Of a stretch of DNA of 64,000 nt, positions 24,758 through 37,826 are shown piece after piece. Within the stretch, counting starts at the first letter, position 1. Every line of letters starts with the position of its first letter. The position numbers and the translations under genes are program-made. The notes under the pieces are model-generated. The model saw only the letters and a program-made list of their open reading frames with translations, was not told the DNA's origin and searched no databases. Origin of the DNA: Cinclus cinclus (Eukaryota > Chordata > Aves > Passeriformes > Cinclidae); contig NC_085046.1 in assembly GCF_963662255.1 (NCBI RefSeq), positions 130,369,332 through 130,433,331 of the forward strand, given 5' to 3'.

Positions 24758-25945
24758 TTCCCTGCTTGGATTCACTTATTTCTCAACCTGAGAACGTATT
24801 ATACCTGTAGTTCCCAGCATCTAAGATGATGATGAAAACACCAGGCTATAAGGAACCTGAAGATGTGTTATTTTTTCTCCATTTAAAGTTTCAAACTTGA
24901 TTGTAAAAAATATCAGAATATAAGATTAGAAAGGTGAAAAGATGAAGCATCCCTGTAACCTGAGCAGTAGAATACTTAGTATCGAGAATGCTGACTTAAA
25001 GTTCTAATATATCAAATATTGATTCTTTATTTTACAGTAAACAATTGTTTTCATTATTCCAGATCTTGGTTGCTAGTCCTGGGACCAGGTCTCTAGTTTG
25101 ACCCTTCTGTTGGTTAAGTGTTGAACTCATTTTTTGCAGGAGAGCCCCTGAAGCTGCTGGGAAATTGCAACACTTTGTACACTTTATATTGAATATACAC
25201 CAATTTACTTAGTTGGGTACTTTAAATGTAAACTGTAGCACCTTATTTCCTTCAGAATTGCTGCAAGCAGCAACTGGTTCCCCGAGGCTGTCCTGCAGAG
25301 TTGTTACCTGTGCTGGATGGAGTTCCCAGGCAATTGTTAGAATCTTTGGACTGACTTGCACAAGTTTTTAAACCAGTGAGACATCTACATTAGACCTTGC
25401 TGTGCAGGAGGCTGGTTTTGCCAATGAAAAATTTAATAACTTCTTATTTATTAAGCAGTTTGATGTGAAAGGGGCAACAATGGGCCAGTCTTAAGGGAAC
25501 TGAGCTCTTAAAACTCTTAAACACTAAAATATTTTGAAAGAAATTGCCTTGCTGTGGCATTGTCAATGTTTGATTCCAAATTTGTGCTCTTCACCATAAT
25601 ACTTGTTGCGTATCAGTTCCAGTATTTACCCTCACCTTGTTTGTTTTTACTTGTACCTTGAATAGTAAAACACTTTGAAGTAGCTTCATGTGAGAGAGAG
25701 GTGTTTGTAAACTACGTTTTATTATGAAGGACATGATAATCTGAATGTCTCCTATGAACAGACTAATTGTGACATAACCGTGCAAGTGATTATAAAGGCA
25801 AATGTCAAGTCCTGTGGCACGCTGCTGATTAGGGGAGGGAGAATAACTTTTGACTTTTGTGATAGAGCATTACTATTTTGAGTTACAAATATGTCTGGAA
25901 TTTTGATGATTCAGTAGTTAATTCTGCATTCTGTGTTGTTGTTAG

Positions 25946-26089
25946 GAACTGAAACTGCCATTTACTTTCTTAAGTGGCCATATTCATGAACTTCGGATTC
26001 ATGTGCCATGGACGAAATTGGGATCAGAACCGGTTGTCATCACTATCAATACTATGGAATGCATCTTGAAGCTAAAGGATGGAGCTCAG
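25946..26089 (+). CDS. VPS13B: VPS13B coding exon 2 (transcript exon 3), residues 50-97
   Basis: This 144-bp exon lies between TTGTTAG and GTAAGA, in phase 0 at both ends. It encodes 48 residues beginning ELKLPFTFLSGHIHELRIHV, followed by the PW motif (VPWTKLGSEPV) and ending LKLKDGAQ. The hydrophobic 'PF-F--GHI-EL-I-VPW--L-S-PV' pattern is the conserved core of the VPS13 chorein-type N-terminal domain, which forms the start of the beta-sheet lipid channel. The join to the preceding exon (LDVLEQ|ELKLPF) is uninterrupted. As I recall the human protein, differences are limited to one or two residues near the end. An open frame runs on into the intron but that is read-through, not a separate gene. 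Confidence 0.97.
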
Positions 26090-28200
26090 GTAAGAAATGT
26101 GATGAATGCTTTTCCAACATTGTGATGTTCATGAGAATAAGACCTTCTATAGGTCACTTTCTTGAAAGTCTTCTGAAGAATCTGACATGTGAAGTTGGGG
26201 ATCCCTTTTATTTTCTGAGCGTTGAATATTTTTCTTCTTGTCATGGTTAATATCTTTATGCTTATATTTAAACTCTTTATTAGCTGTAGCTGTGTTCTTG
26301 CAGATGTGAAAGCAAGTTAATAGTGCTCTGTCAGATTTTTCCTATGCCTAGAGAAGAAATGGGTTTCAAGAGCGATATAGCATCCTATGTGCTGCCAGCT
26401 TCTGTCTCCCAAGAGGCAGTGCTGGTTGCTTGAGTCAGTTGTATGTGGCACAGCTCAGCATTGGGCATTTTTCAAAAGTTGTATTGCTATTGTTGAAGGA
26501 ATGTGCTGAAGATCCTATAGTCTAAGTAGTTTTTACCTTTAGAAATTATACTGCTTTCTTGAGTGTACTTGGAAGACTTCTTGTATGTAAGGGTCTTCAG
26601 GGATTTTTTTTTTTTCTTTTAGTTGCTCAGAATAATTTGTGCATTAGGCTGTTTTCACAGGCTCAGGTAAGGTTTACTTCTGAGATAATGAAGCTGAAAT
26701 AGGCAGTGGCTTAATTTTTGTCATATGTCTAACTCATAACCAAAAGTACTTGGTTATGTTAATGTTGAACTTGTGGGATTTTTTTCTTTTAATCACCATG
26801 GTTCTTTAATTCTAGAGATGCTTACAAGTTTGTTTTGATTGTTGGTTTTTTCAAAAGCCTTGTTCACATTTTGATTTCAACAGTGCTTCACTTGTATTAA
26901 GGATCACACAAATAAAAATTCCTGTTTGTGAAAAACTCAAGTGTTTGGTAGGTGCTTGGTGAGGTGTTAAAATTTAATATCAATAACTAGATACAAGGCA
27001 GCAAGAACACTGGAAAACACTTTCCTGTTGTTTGAGATTTCTTGATATATTCTTTTACGGTTACAGAGCTAAGAGGCTTTTTTTGCTGGCGTAGAAATCT
27101 CTAGTCCTAGTCACCCACAGAGGACATTCTGTAGTTACACTTAATCTGTGTGCATATGTGCATATATACATACATACCACCAGCCAGATATTAAGTAATT
27201 TTTCTGATGTTAAGGTAAGCTTTTGAGACCAGATGTTCCATGAGAAGTGTGTTTTTGTAAGCAGAAAATTGCAACTAATTATGAGTTCCAGAAAAAGATT
27301 TGTAGCCCATGACTTTTGTGCAACCCAGAACTAATATTTGGTATTGGACCTTGCAGATGGCTACTGCTGAAATGATCAGATTTCTTTCTTGTGTGGTGTT
27401 TGAAACTTAAATTTTGTGTGCACACATCAAAAGGTCAAGTGTCATGAATGTAAAGCACGCTCAAAACAAGTATTTGTTACAGATGTTTAAGATTCAGAGG
27501 CAAGAAAAGAGTTTTGAAAATTGCAACTGACATTTGAACAAATTATTCATTGGCATGTATGCTCAGGAGGGTAGAATTTGGGTCTGTGCCATAGAAGGAT
27601 TATCTTTGACTAACAAGAATGTAGATGAAAATATTTTTATGCTATTTTCTGAGGATATGGTTTGAAAAATTGACAGGTTGAATTTAATTTTTTGAGTTAC
27701 TGCTTGAAAATGTCTGAGTATGGCAGCGTACTTGGCAAAAACCAATTGTCATAAAAGATTTTGTAATCAATTAATAAAAAATATGAATGAAATCAAGTAT
27801 TTCTGTGGAAAATGGTAGTAAAATGAACTTTCAGCAAGTTTAGGTCCAGTTGGAACTGTTCTGCCAAGAACTTCACATCAATGAAGAGCATAATTAGCAA
27901 GAAAACTTAGTTTAGTTCTCAAATTGATTGGCTTGACCCTGTATTTCCTTCTTCAAGTGAGACCTCTAATGAGCACAGGCATAATTTCACCTGAGCAAAA
28001 AATAAAGTTCTTGACCTCAACTTAGTGAGATGCATTTTCTTTGGAAAAGTGCTATTTCAAACAATGCTTCTGTTGAAGATATATGAAGATTAAAATACAT
28101 GGCATTGTTTGAAGCTATTGTCCAGTGGACCCTACAGATTTTGTAAAAAGGGAGGGTTTGCCTCACATTTTTGAAGAATATCAGTTCCCTGGTGTGCTTT

Positions 28201-28206
<6 letters not shown>

Positions 28207-28251
<45 letters not shown>
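28207..28251. repeat. (TG)n(TA)n compound microsatellite
   Basis: About 12 TG units pass directly into about 10 TA units, all alternating pyrimidine-purine. It is probably length-variable. Confidence 0.95.
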
Positions 28252-31200
28252 TACTGTGATACTATGTCCTTGTTAGTTCAGCTTCAGTGTTAGTTTAGTT
28301 AGGTTTTTCTGATGTTTGTGCTTATTGCAGCATCTCCTCACCTAAATTTGGATTAGACAGTAATCGCGCAACTTCTAGTTTAATGCAAATTTTTTTTTTA
28401 AGCAGAACTGTTACATAACTGCTGAGTTCACTTAATGATGTACAAAAAACAGAATTCTGTAGAATAAGTCGTATTTACATTTTGAAGATCTTTGCTTTTC
28501 ACCTTTTTCTTCTGTGCTTTTCTTTTTCTCCTCTTCTGCATCTGATACTGTTTCTTCTAAAACAAAAATGTTAAATGTGGGTACTTTACAAGAAAATTAA
28601 ACCGAAGTGCATCAACTTTGCAGTGAATGAAGGGGTGTTCTAGTGAACATGCTTTGTATGTGCACTTTTGGTTATGACTTGGTTAGTGTCAGTACTTGAA
28701 ATAGAATTTGGCTGTGAGGTATTTCACATTGCTTTTTGATGTCTGTCAGCCTAATGCAACTGTGACTGGCTTCTTTTTTTGCTCTTGATCTAATCTTCTG
28801 CAGCACTGAGTTTTAAGTATGTTCTCAAATATGTTGGTATGATTTTTAAATCTGTTCTTAAACACTTTAGTGTGATTCTGAAGTTTGCTTGAATTGTATT
28901 TAAGTTATAGTAATTGACTGTCCTGACACTGTTCTCCATGAGTGCTATATTTTGTTTCAGAAAGTGTTTAAAATTGCAATATTTTATGTTCTTGTTATCT
29001 GTCTCTATATGTTAAGTCCCTGGGCTTCACATAAAATTGAAAATACTTTTTAAAATCTGTGTTGATTTCTGTTTTTCCTCCAAGAGGTTTTCTTCCTTTG
29101 TCCTGTTTGACTGTTCTTAATTCTTTTCTCTTCTACAAAAAATTCTTCTTTTTTAATATATTTGAGATTATTTGCTCCTTTTTCTTCCCCTCTCAGTGCT
29201 AAGATATCTCCCTGACCAAACCAGAGGCTTTAAATTCAGGTAGTGCAAATTGGGAAGGACAAGCCTGTATGCTTGTGTCTGTTTTCTTCATCTTCCTGCC
29301 ATTATAACTAACCACAAGACTATTCTTCATGTTTAACCTTCAATTTTGTGCTTTTTGTCTTGGAAATGATGCAAATGAGGAGATCAAGGAGAAATGTGTC
29401 ATTTATATTACTGCTTCACATTTAAGTCCTTGCCTTTAAGCAGAACACAATGCACCAGAAATATGCTGATGTGTATGAAGGCTGTCTGTACTCCAAGGAT
29501 AATTAATTATGGAATTGGGGAAGACTGTTAGGTTGAAGCACTTAGAGGGGCACAGGAGAACCAAGCAGTTTAGATCAGCATACAGACAAATGAGCACTGC
29601 TCCTTTCATGAGGCATTGCAGAGAAAACTGTGAAGGAATATAATAACTTTGTGGAGGCAGTGGAGAATAGCCCACAAGCATGACTGTCAGAATAGCAGAC
29701 AGATTCTTACCTGACAGCTGGTAGAGACTGCCAGCAAAGAATGCTGGAAGCAGAAATTGGTCTTGACCGGGAAATGATTGAGATGGGAGATAAGGTATGT
29801 TGACAGATTATGAAGGACTTTGAAGGTGAAGACAGAAGTCTTATGTTTCATGAGGGTATAGTTTTCTGAAGTCTTTGCTTAGGTGGTAAAGCTAGCTCCA
29901 GATCTGAAGCAGTGCTTTAGTGATTTTTTTTTTTTTTCCTCACCTGGGTTGTAGTAGTTCATTGAATGTGGCTGTATGGACAAGCAGTGCTGTTTTTTTT
30001 CCATTTGTGTCTATAAGTCTGTTGTTCTGTGACAGCAGAAATATGGTAAGAATTGAAATCAGAAGACTTAACTAACAGTCTTTAGTGGCTCACCTTTATG
30101 TTTTTTATTTGCTCATGTAGAAGCTCAAGGGCCTTAATTTTTAAAATAAATTTCATTTGATACTTACTTTCGTAGTGGTATATCTAGTTCAATAAATCTG
30201 ATACTGAGTTTTAGCAAAATTTAAGGTGAAGATTGTACTGAGAATTGCTCTATAAGAAGCAAACTGTTACCAGCTAGTGTTAAATCATATCAACTTAAGG
30301 GCGAATATGAAGTTCTTATTAAGCAGTCATTTCATGATGTTCTTATTTGTGTTTTAATAGAGTAATATAAGAAAAAAGAGGATTTAATGTTTCTGTATGT
30401 GTATGCATACAAATCAGTGTATATATGAGTAACAAGAAAATTTTTTCATATTATTGTGAATTAAATTGGTTTGTGCAAATCAGACTGTAATTTAGTGTTT
30501 TCCAAAGGTTCAGGAAAGTTTGGCAGTCTTTTGTTGGGTTTTGTACCATTTTCTGTTAAGAACTCCTGTCTGAAGAGTTGTTAGGTTTTCTATGAATTAC
30601 TTTATGTGAACAAAAGTGTTTTAGGTAGGAGGTTCTCTTTCAAGGATATTATCCTTTTAAGGGATAAATGTCATGCTTCACAAATGTTTTGCAAAAACAT
30701 TTAATAAACTTACTCTTTCAATAGAAATAGTAAAGGGAAGCTGTAACAGGTGCTAGAATAGACTTCGCTGCATTTGGTTCAGACACTTTGTTGTCTTTCT
30801 CCAGTGATTTCAAATGAGAGGCTGAGGAGATGAGCTGCTTTGCTTAAATCTGGATAAATACTCACATGTACTAACTGGGCACGCAGGAGTGACCATGTAA
30901 TTTACCTAGTTTTGTTCCTATGGACCACTTTAATAGACTTTAAGAGCAGAGCATCTGATGCTTCAGATTGCATTAATTCTGCTTATGAAAGAAGAAATTG
31001 CCTTTGTGAATTTGTTCAAAGACTCCTGCAGGTGTATGTCTTAGTACTCTAGCTGAAGGAGTCCTGCCACTGTCCTTGTGTTGCCTCAATCTGAATACCT
31101 GTCTTGTTTACTTGAATGACTATTAATGGTCTTAATTTTGGGTGGTTTTCACGTGAATTTGTCAGATATTTCCATCTGAGTCCTTTTCAGTGCTAAGCAA

Positions 31201-31769
31201 TGGTGATTCCAAATGTCTGAAACTGATTACTGTGACTGGTATGACAGGTCTCGCTTGAGTCCTTCTGTGCTTATTCCTGGCTCCTAGGACATCTTTCAGT
31301 GTTGGTGTGCTGCCTACAGGTAAAGATAGGTGGCACTTCTGGCCTAATCCTATTGCTTACTCTGGGAGAGTGAACCTTGCTTTTAGATGTTTCTGGTAAA
31401 TAACAAGACTTGTATACTAAGCACTTCTGCTTCCTGGCCTGTGCAATCCTGGGTGACAGCTGTGCTGTACCTAACTCCTGAGAGCACCCACAGGGACAAG
31501 GCATAGTAAGTTGTCCCAGTATCTCGAAAACATATGTGACTCTATGTGAGAAGGAACTGACTGGAAGATGCTTTTCTGAGCAGCCAAACAATGGGTGGCC
31601 AAGCAAGAGAGGGGATATATGAGTGCTCAGGTACAGTGCTCAGGGTCAGGCATATTTACTGTGATAGCAGGTTCAAGGACAGAGAAAGCAGTTGTAAATA
31701 TAGATGGGACTGTATTCTTGCAAAGAGATCAGATTTTGAATGCAGTTCTTGTCAAGAAAAAATTTTGAT

Positions 31770-31832
31770 GTTAACGATATTGATGATCTTAAAGGCCCCT
31801 TCTAACCTAAATGATTCTATGATTCTAAAATC
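31770..31832 (+). mobile_element. CR1 LINE 3' terminus, short
   Basis: 'GATGATCTTAAAGGCCCCTT' is followed by CTAACCTAAATGATTCTATGATTCT, the characteristic CR1 end with its 8-bp terminal repeat (ATTCTATG). Only about 60 bases are recognisable. The sequence upstream is not clearly CR1. Confidence 0.85.
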
Positions 31833-33088
31833 AGGTTGGTCATTATTATGACAGGTATTAAGACTGTGTAACATCAGTGATTTTCAGTAGCTTTTTTTGT
31901 TCAAATGAATGCACTTTGCATGTTGTGAAGAGAGAGCAAGGTGAGGATGTGACCCTGTATTGGTATAGGTGTTGCAAGTTAAGGGAAGCTGCCTGGAGCT
32001 CTGTGTAGTTACCACTGCTACAGGAACATAAGGGAAAACTGTATCTAGAGAGCAAATGTTGCCTATTCTCATCTTGTTTTCTGAACAAGATATCTGTGTA
32101 CCTCTTGGTGGTGGTGTTCAGACCAAGTTTCTGATTTTGAAGAAATCTCCTGGCTGTTGAGGCTTACAGAGGTTTGGACCTTTGCTGTCTCAGAACTAAT
32201 GGGCTGGATACATTTTTGGTCAAACTACCATTCTTCTAGAGCTCATTAAAAGGAGAATGTGCTGTGGCTGTTATTTGAAATGAGAAAAGCTGTCTTGTGT
32301 GAGTTGGTAATAGAATCAATATCCTGTGATCACCAGGCATGGTGTGTCTCACATCGGGAGCACAGTGAATCCCATGAGATGAGCTTTTTTTCTTCTAGAA
32401 GCTGTTCTGGCAGTCTAGGTTCAGAAAGTCTATATCTAACCTAAATTTAATGCCTGCTTATCTGCTTTTCATAGCTAGTGTGTCTGTGACAGTAGGCATC
32501 TCACAAAACATCTAATTATGGACATAAAAGCACCACTTTCCCCCTTCCTCTTCTCCTTTGTGAAAGCATATCCCTCTAGTGCTCTCTGAAGCTGTAGAAA
32601 ATTTCTTATCCAAGGGCTCAGGAAAGGGTTTATATGGTAAGAAAGTAGAATCTGAGCTTCCAAAATAATGGATTACTATCAGTCTGTTGATTTTTATAAT
32701 GATTTAAGAAGCAAGCCTTCTGCAAACCCTCTGGAACTGGTTTCTCAGAATGTAATCTTGCTCAAACTAGAAGTAAAAGGAAAACAGTCTGTGATAGTCA
32801 AGCAGATCCAATATTACAGGCAAAGACTAATGCTTGATCTTTGTGTATTTTGCACTGATAGGAGACAGCAAATTAATACTCATATTCTACTTCTAGCGGT
32901 GTTTAGAACTCTGTATCAACACTAAAATGTTCTGATATGAGATTATTTGTCAAGAAAACTTCAGTGTCAATTGAAAGAATTTTAGGCTATGAGGATGCAA
33001 TGACACCTTAAGGAAGGTAATGGACCCTGTTACAACCAAGCAGTGCAGCTGTATTTCAGATTGTCAGTGAAATTTCATTCCTAGGTAT

Positions 33089-34087
33089 TGTGGTGGGTTG
33101 ACCCTGGATGGCTGTCAGGTGCCCATCAGAGAGCTCTAATGCTCCCCTTCTCAGCCAGACAGGAGAGAAAATATAACATAAGTCTCATGAGTTGAGCTAA
33201 AGATAGGGGCAGATCACTCCCCAGTTACCATCAAGGGCAAAACAGACTTGACTTTGGGAAAATAATTAAATTTTACACAAATCATATCAACATAGGATAA
33301 TGAAAAGTAAACCCAAATCTTAAAAATACCTTCCCCCACCACTCCTATCTGCCCTGGATTTGCTCTGTTCCTGATTCTCTGCCTTCTCTTGCCAGTGGCA
33401 CAGGGGACAGTGAATGGGGTTGTGGTTAGTTTATCACACTGCTGCTGCTTGCTCCTTAGTGGAAGGACTTCTCCCCCTGCTCCAGAGTGGACTCCCTCCC
33501 ACGAGGGACAGTCCTCCACAAACCTCTCCAACGTGAGCCCTTCCAGTGGGCTGCAGTTCTTCATTATCTGCTCCAGTGTGGGTCTCTTCTGTGGGGTGCA
33601 GTCCTTCAGGAACAGCCCAAGGGATCACAAGGCCTGCTAGTAAACCTGCTTCATTGTGGGCTTTTCTCCCCATGAGTCTACAGATGATACCAGGAGCCTG
33701 CTCCAGTGTGGGCTTTGCACAGTGTCACAGCTTCCTTCAGGCTTCCTCCTGGCTTCCTTCTGCTCTGGTGTGGGGTCCTTCACAGGCTGCAGGTGGATCT
33801 CCGCTCCACCATGGGCTGCAGGGGCATAGCTCCTTTACCACGAGCTGCAGGGGGATCTCTGCTCCATGCCTGGAGCCCCTCTTCCCTATATTTCACTGGC
33901 CTTGGTGTCCTCAGGGTTCTTTAGCTCCCATATCCTTATTTCTCTCTGCTCTGGCTGTATTTGCTTCTGTCCAATAGTTTTTTGTTGTTGTTGCTTTCAT
34001 CTTAAATCTGTTACCTGATATTTATCACTGACATCCTTGTCCTGGACTTGTCCTGCTACCAAAACCTTGCCCTGCAAACTCAGTCCA
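33089..34087. mobile_element. Solo LTR of an avian endogenous retrovirus
   Basis: A block of about 1 kb begins TGTGGTGGGTTGACCCTGG and ends near CTACCAAAACCTTGCCCTGC followed by AAACTCAGTCCA, so it has TG...CA ends. Five bases on each side (GGTAT at 33,084-33,088 and GGGAT at 34,088-34,092) match at four positions, as expected for an aged target-site duplication. The interior is unusually GC-rich for this intron, with many copies of 'CTGCTCCAGTGTGGG'-like and 'GGGCTGCAG'-like motifs. I recognise the sequence from memory as an LTR type common in bird genomes, but cannot name the family securely. No gag, pol or env region is present, so it is a solo LTR with no viral coding capacity. Open frames inside it are chance. 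Confidence 0.75.
33478..33860. repeat. Degenerate tandem motif inside the LTR
   Basis: At least six diverged units contain CTCCAG(T/A)GTGGG or similar followed by a CAGGCTGCAG- or GGGTGCAG-like segment. Spacing is irregular, roughly 35-60 bases. This is internal structure of the LTR rather than a separate microsatellite. Confidence 0.6.
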
Positions 34088-36280
34088 GGGATGAACCAAT
34101 GAAGTCCTTTTGCCATTCATACTAACAAACCTCAAGGTTATAGGGTCATTATCGTGCACAGACACCTCATACTTTTGCTGGTGTTCATTTTGTTCTCCTG
34201 TGTGTTGTAGAATCAATTGCAGTACTGGTAGAGGGCAAGAAGTTTCTGTTTTTCATATTTTGGAAGTAAAGCTCAAATTCCTGTTGTCTTGTTCTTCCTC
34301 TTGCCTGAACTGTCTCTAAACTGATGTTTTTCTTTGGTTTGCAAAAAATGATTGAAAGGCAGTCCCTGTAATGCAGTGCTGGTAGCTGAAAAGCTGACTT
34401 GACATGGCTGCATTATCTTATAGCTACTATCTCAGTGGAGAATTGCTGTTTAAAAACAGCTCTTTCAGCATTAGTAATGTCTGCCAACTGTTGGGGTTTG
34501 GTTGAGGTTCAAGGCCTCAGGTTCCCTAGCTGCCTTTCATAATTCATAGTACTTCAATCTTTTAGTATGATCATACAGTTAGTTTGTATTAGGCATATGG
34601 ACTAGACATCTTGTTCCCAAGTTCCCTTTTTGCTTTTCTAAAACGTAGCTATTTGGAATTAAGAATTGTTTGGGGTTTTTTATTACTGTTGGGGTATATT
34701 GGCTTAAACTAGCTCTTTGCCTTTTTAAGATATCAGTTATGTATAGGGAAACATGCCCTTGCCAAAATGGAAATAACACTTTTCAAGTTTTAAACAACTT
34801 CTTGCCTTCCAAAAAACCAGTTTAATTGTCCTTTAAATTCAGGAAGAACAAAAGTATATTTACTTATGTGTAAATGTGGATTATATACATTAATGTCTCA
34901 ATTCCTTTTATACAGTGTACATGAACTTCCTTTTAACTGGCAAATCAATGTCCCAGGTTTGGGGTCTGATGTCTTTTTTTAATTCTTGTGTGGTGCTGGT
35001 ACTCTACCTCAGTTTATGATCTTCCAATAGGCTGTTGAGAAGCCTTGCAGCTCCTTGCAGAGACTGCAGCTTTAATTTTCTTCCTTTGGCTGGTAAAGTT
35101 TGAGGCAGCCAGATTGAAACGTGTATCCTGCAATCAAGAGTGCTCTTCTGGAGTCCATGCTGACTTGCTATAGTGTGCCAAGTGTATTTACAAAAGTAGG
35201 CACTAAATAATTTGTAGCAGATTTATGGTGTTGTTAGCTTAGTACAAGGCGCTTGTTTGGAGCATGACTTCTGAAGTTTTTTGGTCTTATGTGGAACATC
35301 AGTTGGAGTTCTGTCTTTCTGAAGTAGCAAGAAGAAAGGATATTGGGGTGGGTGTAGTATGTGAAGGATTGCTGAGGCACCTAAATGGGCAAATGGGTTT
35401 GGTGAGAAGAGATTAAAGAAAACTGATGGATGTGAAGGGGTTGGATGTGAAGTCACCCATGACAGGAAGGGTAGGTTTTTTTGAGGTAGCACTGGTGATC
35501 CTTTAAGCTTTCATATATTCACAGGTAATTCTAAATAGATTGTTTAATCAGGTGAGGGTAGCATGCTTACATGAAGAATTCCACTTGCTTGCCTTGGAAC
35601 ACCTGACGAGCTGAGAAATATCTCGCTTATTTTGGTGGAACCTTTTTAGGATGCCCTATTTTGGAAAAAAAGTAATCCTAATTTTAGATGTGTTAGAGTA
35701 GTTTTCCATGTATGTATATTTTTTTGGGAATCCTGCATAGGGCAGTGAATTTATTGAATCTGTCATAGTATTTCAGACCTAGTAGTTTAATGTATTACTA
35801 TTTTTTCCTATGCTTTGAAGAAAATACTTTCAGAGCAGATTACTAAAACACAGTTATTGCATGGGTTTGTTCTAAAATAGATATGGATATTGGGCTTTCT
35901 GTTTTCTGGATCAACTTGTATCTCAACAGAAGTCAGTGCTTTATGTGACATGTGTTTCGGATTTGAACTTTTTAAAAGCCTTGTTCTTTTGGGCAGACAC
36001 TTAAATTAATCTGTGGTTCTCACTACTTGATTTTTTTTAAAATTCCCCATTTTTTTTCTTATCCTCTTCTTTTATGTGTGTTGAGTTTTTAAAAAATGCT
36101 TTAACTATGGGCACTGACTTCCTACCTAGATTCCTCCTTTCTACTTAGAATTCCAATTTAACTAGAATTGTGCTTTGACTCTTGGCTGTAGAAGTTGATT
36201 CCTCTTCTTTCTGGAATCTCTTCACTTACTGAAGTGTTGTCGAAGCATATTCTTGTCTGATCAGTCTCATTCCACTAAAT

Positions 36281-36339
36281 TATATATTGAGTTGACCTAC
36301 TATATATTGAGTTGACCTACTATATATCAGCTGACCTAC
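36281..36339. repeat. 20-bp tandem repeat, three copies
   Basis: A 20-bp unit (TATATATTGAGTTGACCTAC) occurs twice exactly at 36,281-36,300 and 36,301-36,320. A third 19-bp copy with changes in the middle (TATCAGCTGACC) follows at 36,321-36,339. Confidence 0.95.
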
Positions 36340-37803
36340 TAAACTGATCTTTCTGAACTATAGCCAGTGCTTTATTTTTTTCCAAGGGCTGTGTTTTGGG
36401 ACTAGAGAGTGTCCAATACCCGGTGTCTGTATTGTAATGCCATGTCAATGCACTTGGCAATTTTAATGTTGGCAACTCAACATAGAGAGCAAAGCAGCAG
36501 AATGGGTTCATTTTCAAAATGGAGTTGTTTGGGAGATAGCATGGTGAGAATTCAGAATCTCAAAATTCAGTTTTAAATAAAATGTTTACAAACATGTTCC
36601 TTTTCCCCCCCAAATACTATCTTTGTTGATGGAAAATACTTATTTTCATTTGCTGAAATTTGAAGTGTTATGAGCTTGTTGCACATGGGCTACTGTTTCA
36701 GCAAAGAAGAGCTAGATAGCAAACTATGAGACTTTTCCTGGAACTGGAGTGTATTAGAATTAGAGGTTTGTTGGCACAGAACATGCAAGCTGTGCTTGCA
36801 GAGTGTGTTCTGACTCCATTTCCCCGTGTCTTAGTTTTGGAAATTTGTATATTGTTGAACATATTGTTATCAAATAAGGCACAAGTAACAGTCAACCCAT
36901 TTACTGCCTGCACCCCTTATCCCTCCTTTTCTATTTTCGCTTCCGTTGCATTCTCTAAAACTAATGAATTTGACTGTAACTTGCCACTTGTAAGTTATGT
37001 TGCATTACAAAAAGAAAAGAAAAATTGGAAATCAAATTATGTGAGCCAAGAGCTGTTTGACCCTCAGATATGCACACTTCTCTTTATTAGTGTGTGTGAA
37101 AACTAATAACCTATGCCAAATGCCTGTATTAACAATGTAAGTATTATTTGTTTTAACCAAAAGCAGGTGCTTCTCTGCTCAGTGTGAGACATCTTGTTTC
37201 TGTGCTCATCTATGAGTTCTGGTCTGCAACACAATTTTGCCCCAGTGAGCTGCCTCTTACACCTTTTGACACTTAAAATCTGTACATACCCCATTTTGCT
37301 TGTGAAGTAGCTCAAATGTTGACAATTTCAGTAGTGTTGCCCATGTGAAGGGAGAAGAGTGTTTGTCTTGGAGGAAGCCCATCTTCTTCCTTTTACTCTT
37401 TTAAAACCATGGTTCCTTATTTTCTACTTTGTAGTTCTAGATTCCTTTGCTTGGGTAATTGTGACATTACTTAACAAGTGAGGAAGCAGCAATCCCACTT
37501 ACCTGTTGTACTGCACTGCTATAGGAGCTTGTTCTTGAGACATACATTTGTGTGGGTGTATATTTGTGCATATGTGTTTATGCCTATTAAAGACAACTTT
37601 CCATCTGAATTTTTTGTTTTGTTATTGCTTGATGGTGAGAAAGAACAGTTAGGACAGGAAATATGGATTACATTCAGTACATAGGTAAACAGTTGTTTTG
37701 CATTGTTTATAATTTTCTGATTGCTTTGTGAGCAGGCACTGTCACACGTATCCAGCTGAATGGTAGTCAATGTATATTTAACTCGCTTCCCTCAAACAAA
37801 ACC

Positions 37804-37826
37804 TTTTTTTTTTTCTTTTTTTTTTT
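37804..37826. repeat. Poly(T) tract with one C
   Basis: A T-run of more than 20 bases with a single C interruption, in intron 3. No retroelement body was recognised next to it. Confidence 0.85.

Larger units (their letters stand above)
18525..25945 (+). other. VPS13B: VPS13B intron 2
   Basis: This 7,421-bp phase-0 intron runs from GTATGT to TTGTTAG. It contains an antisense CR1 tail (about 19,783-19,965), a poly(T) tract at 20,367-20,385 and a well-preserved sense CR1 fragment (24,126-24,757). I recognise nothing else. Remaining stretches are AT-rich with only short chance frames. Confidence 0.9.

Noticed and set aside
25946..26250. An 80-codon frame starting at 26,008
   Set aside because: It reads the VPS13B exon in another frame and continues into intron 3. 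The in-frame VPS13B reading is clearly the real one.
33389..33977. Several overlapping open frames of up to 143 codons
   Set aside because: They lie within the GC-rich solo LTR, occur in multiple frames and both strands, and have no retroviral domain.
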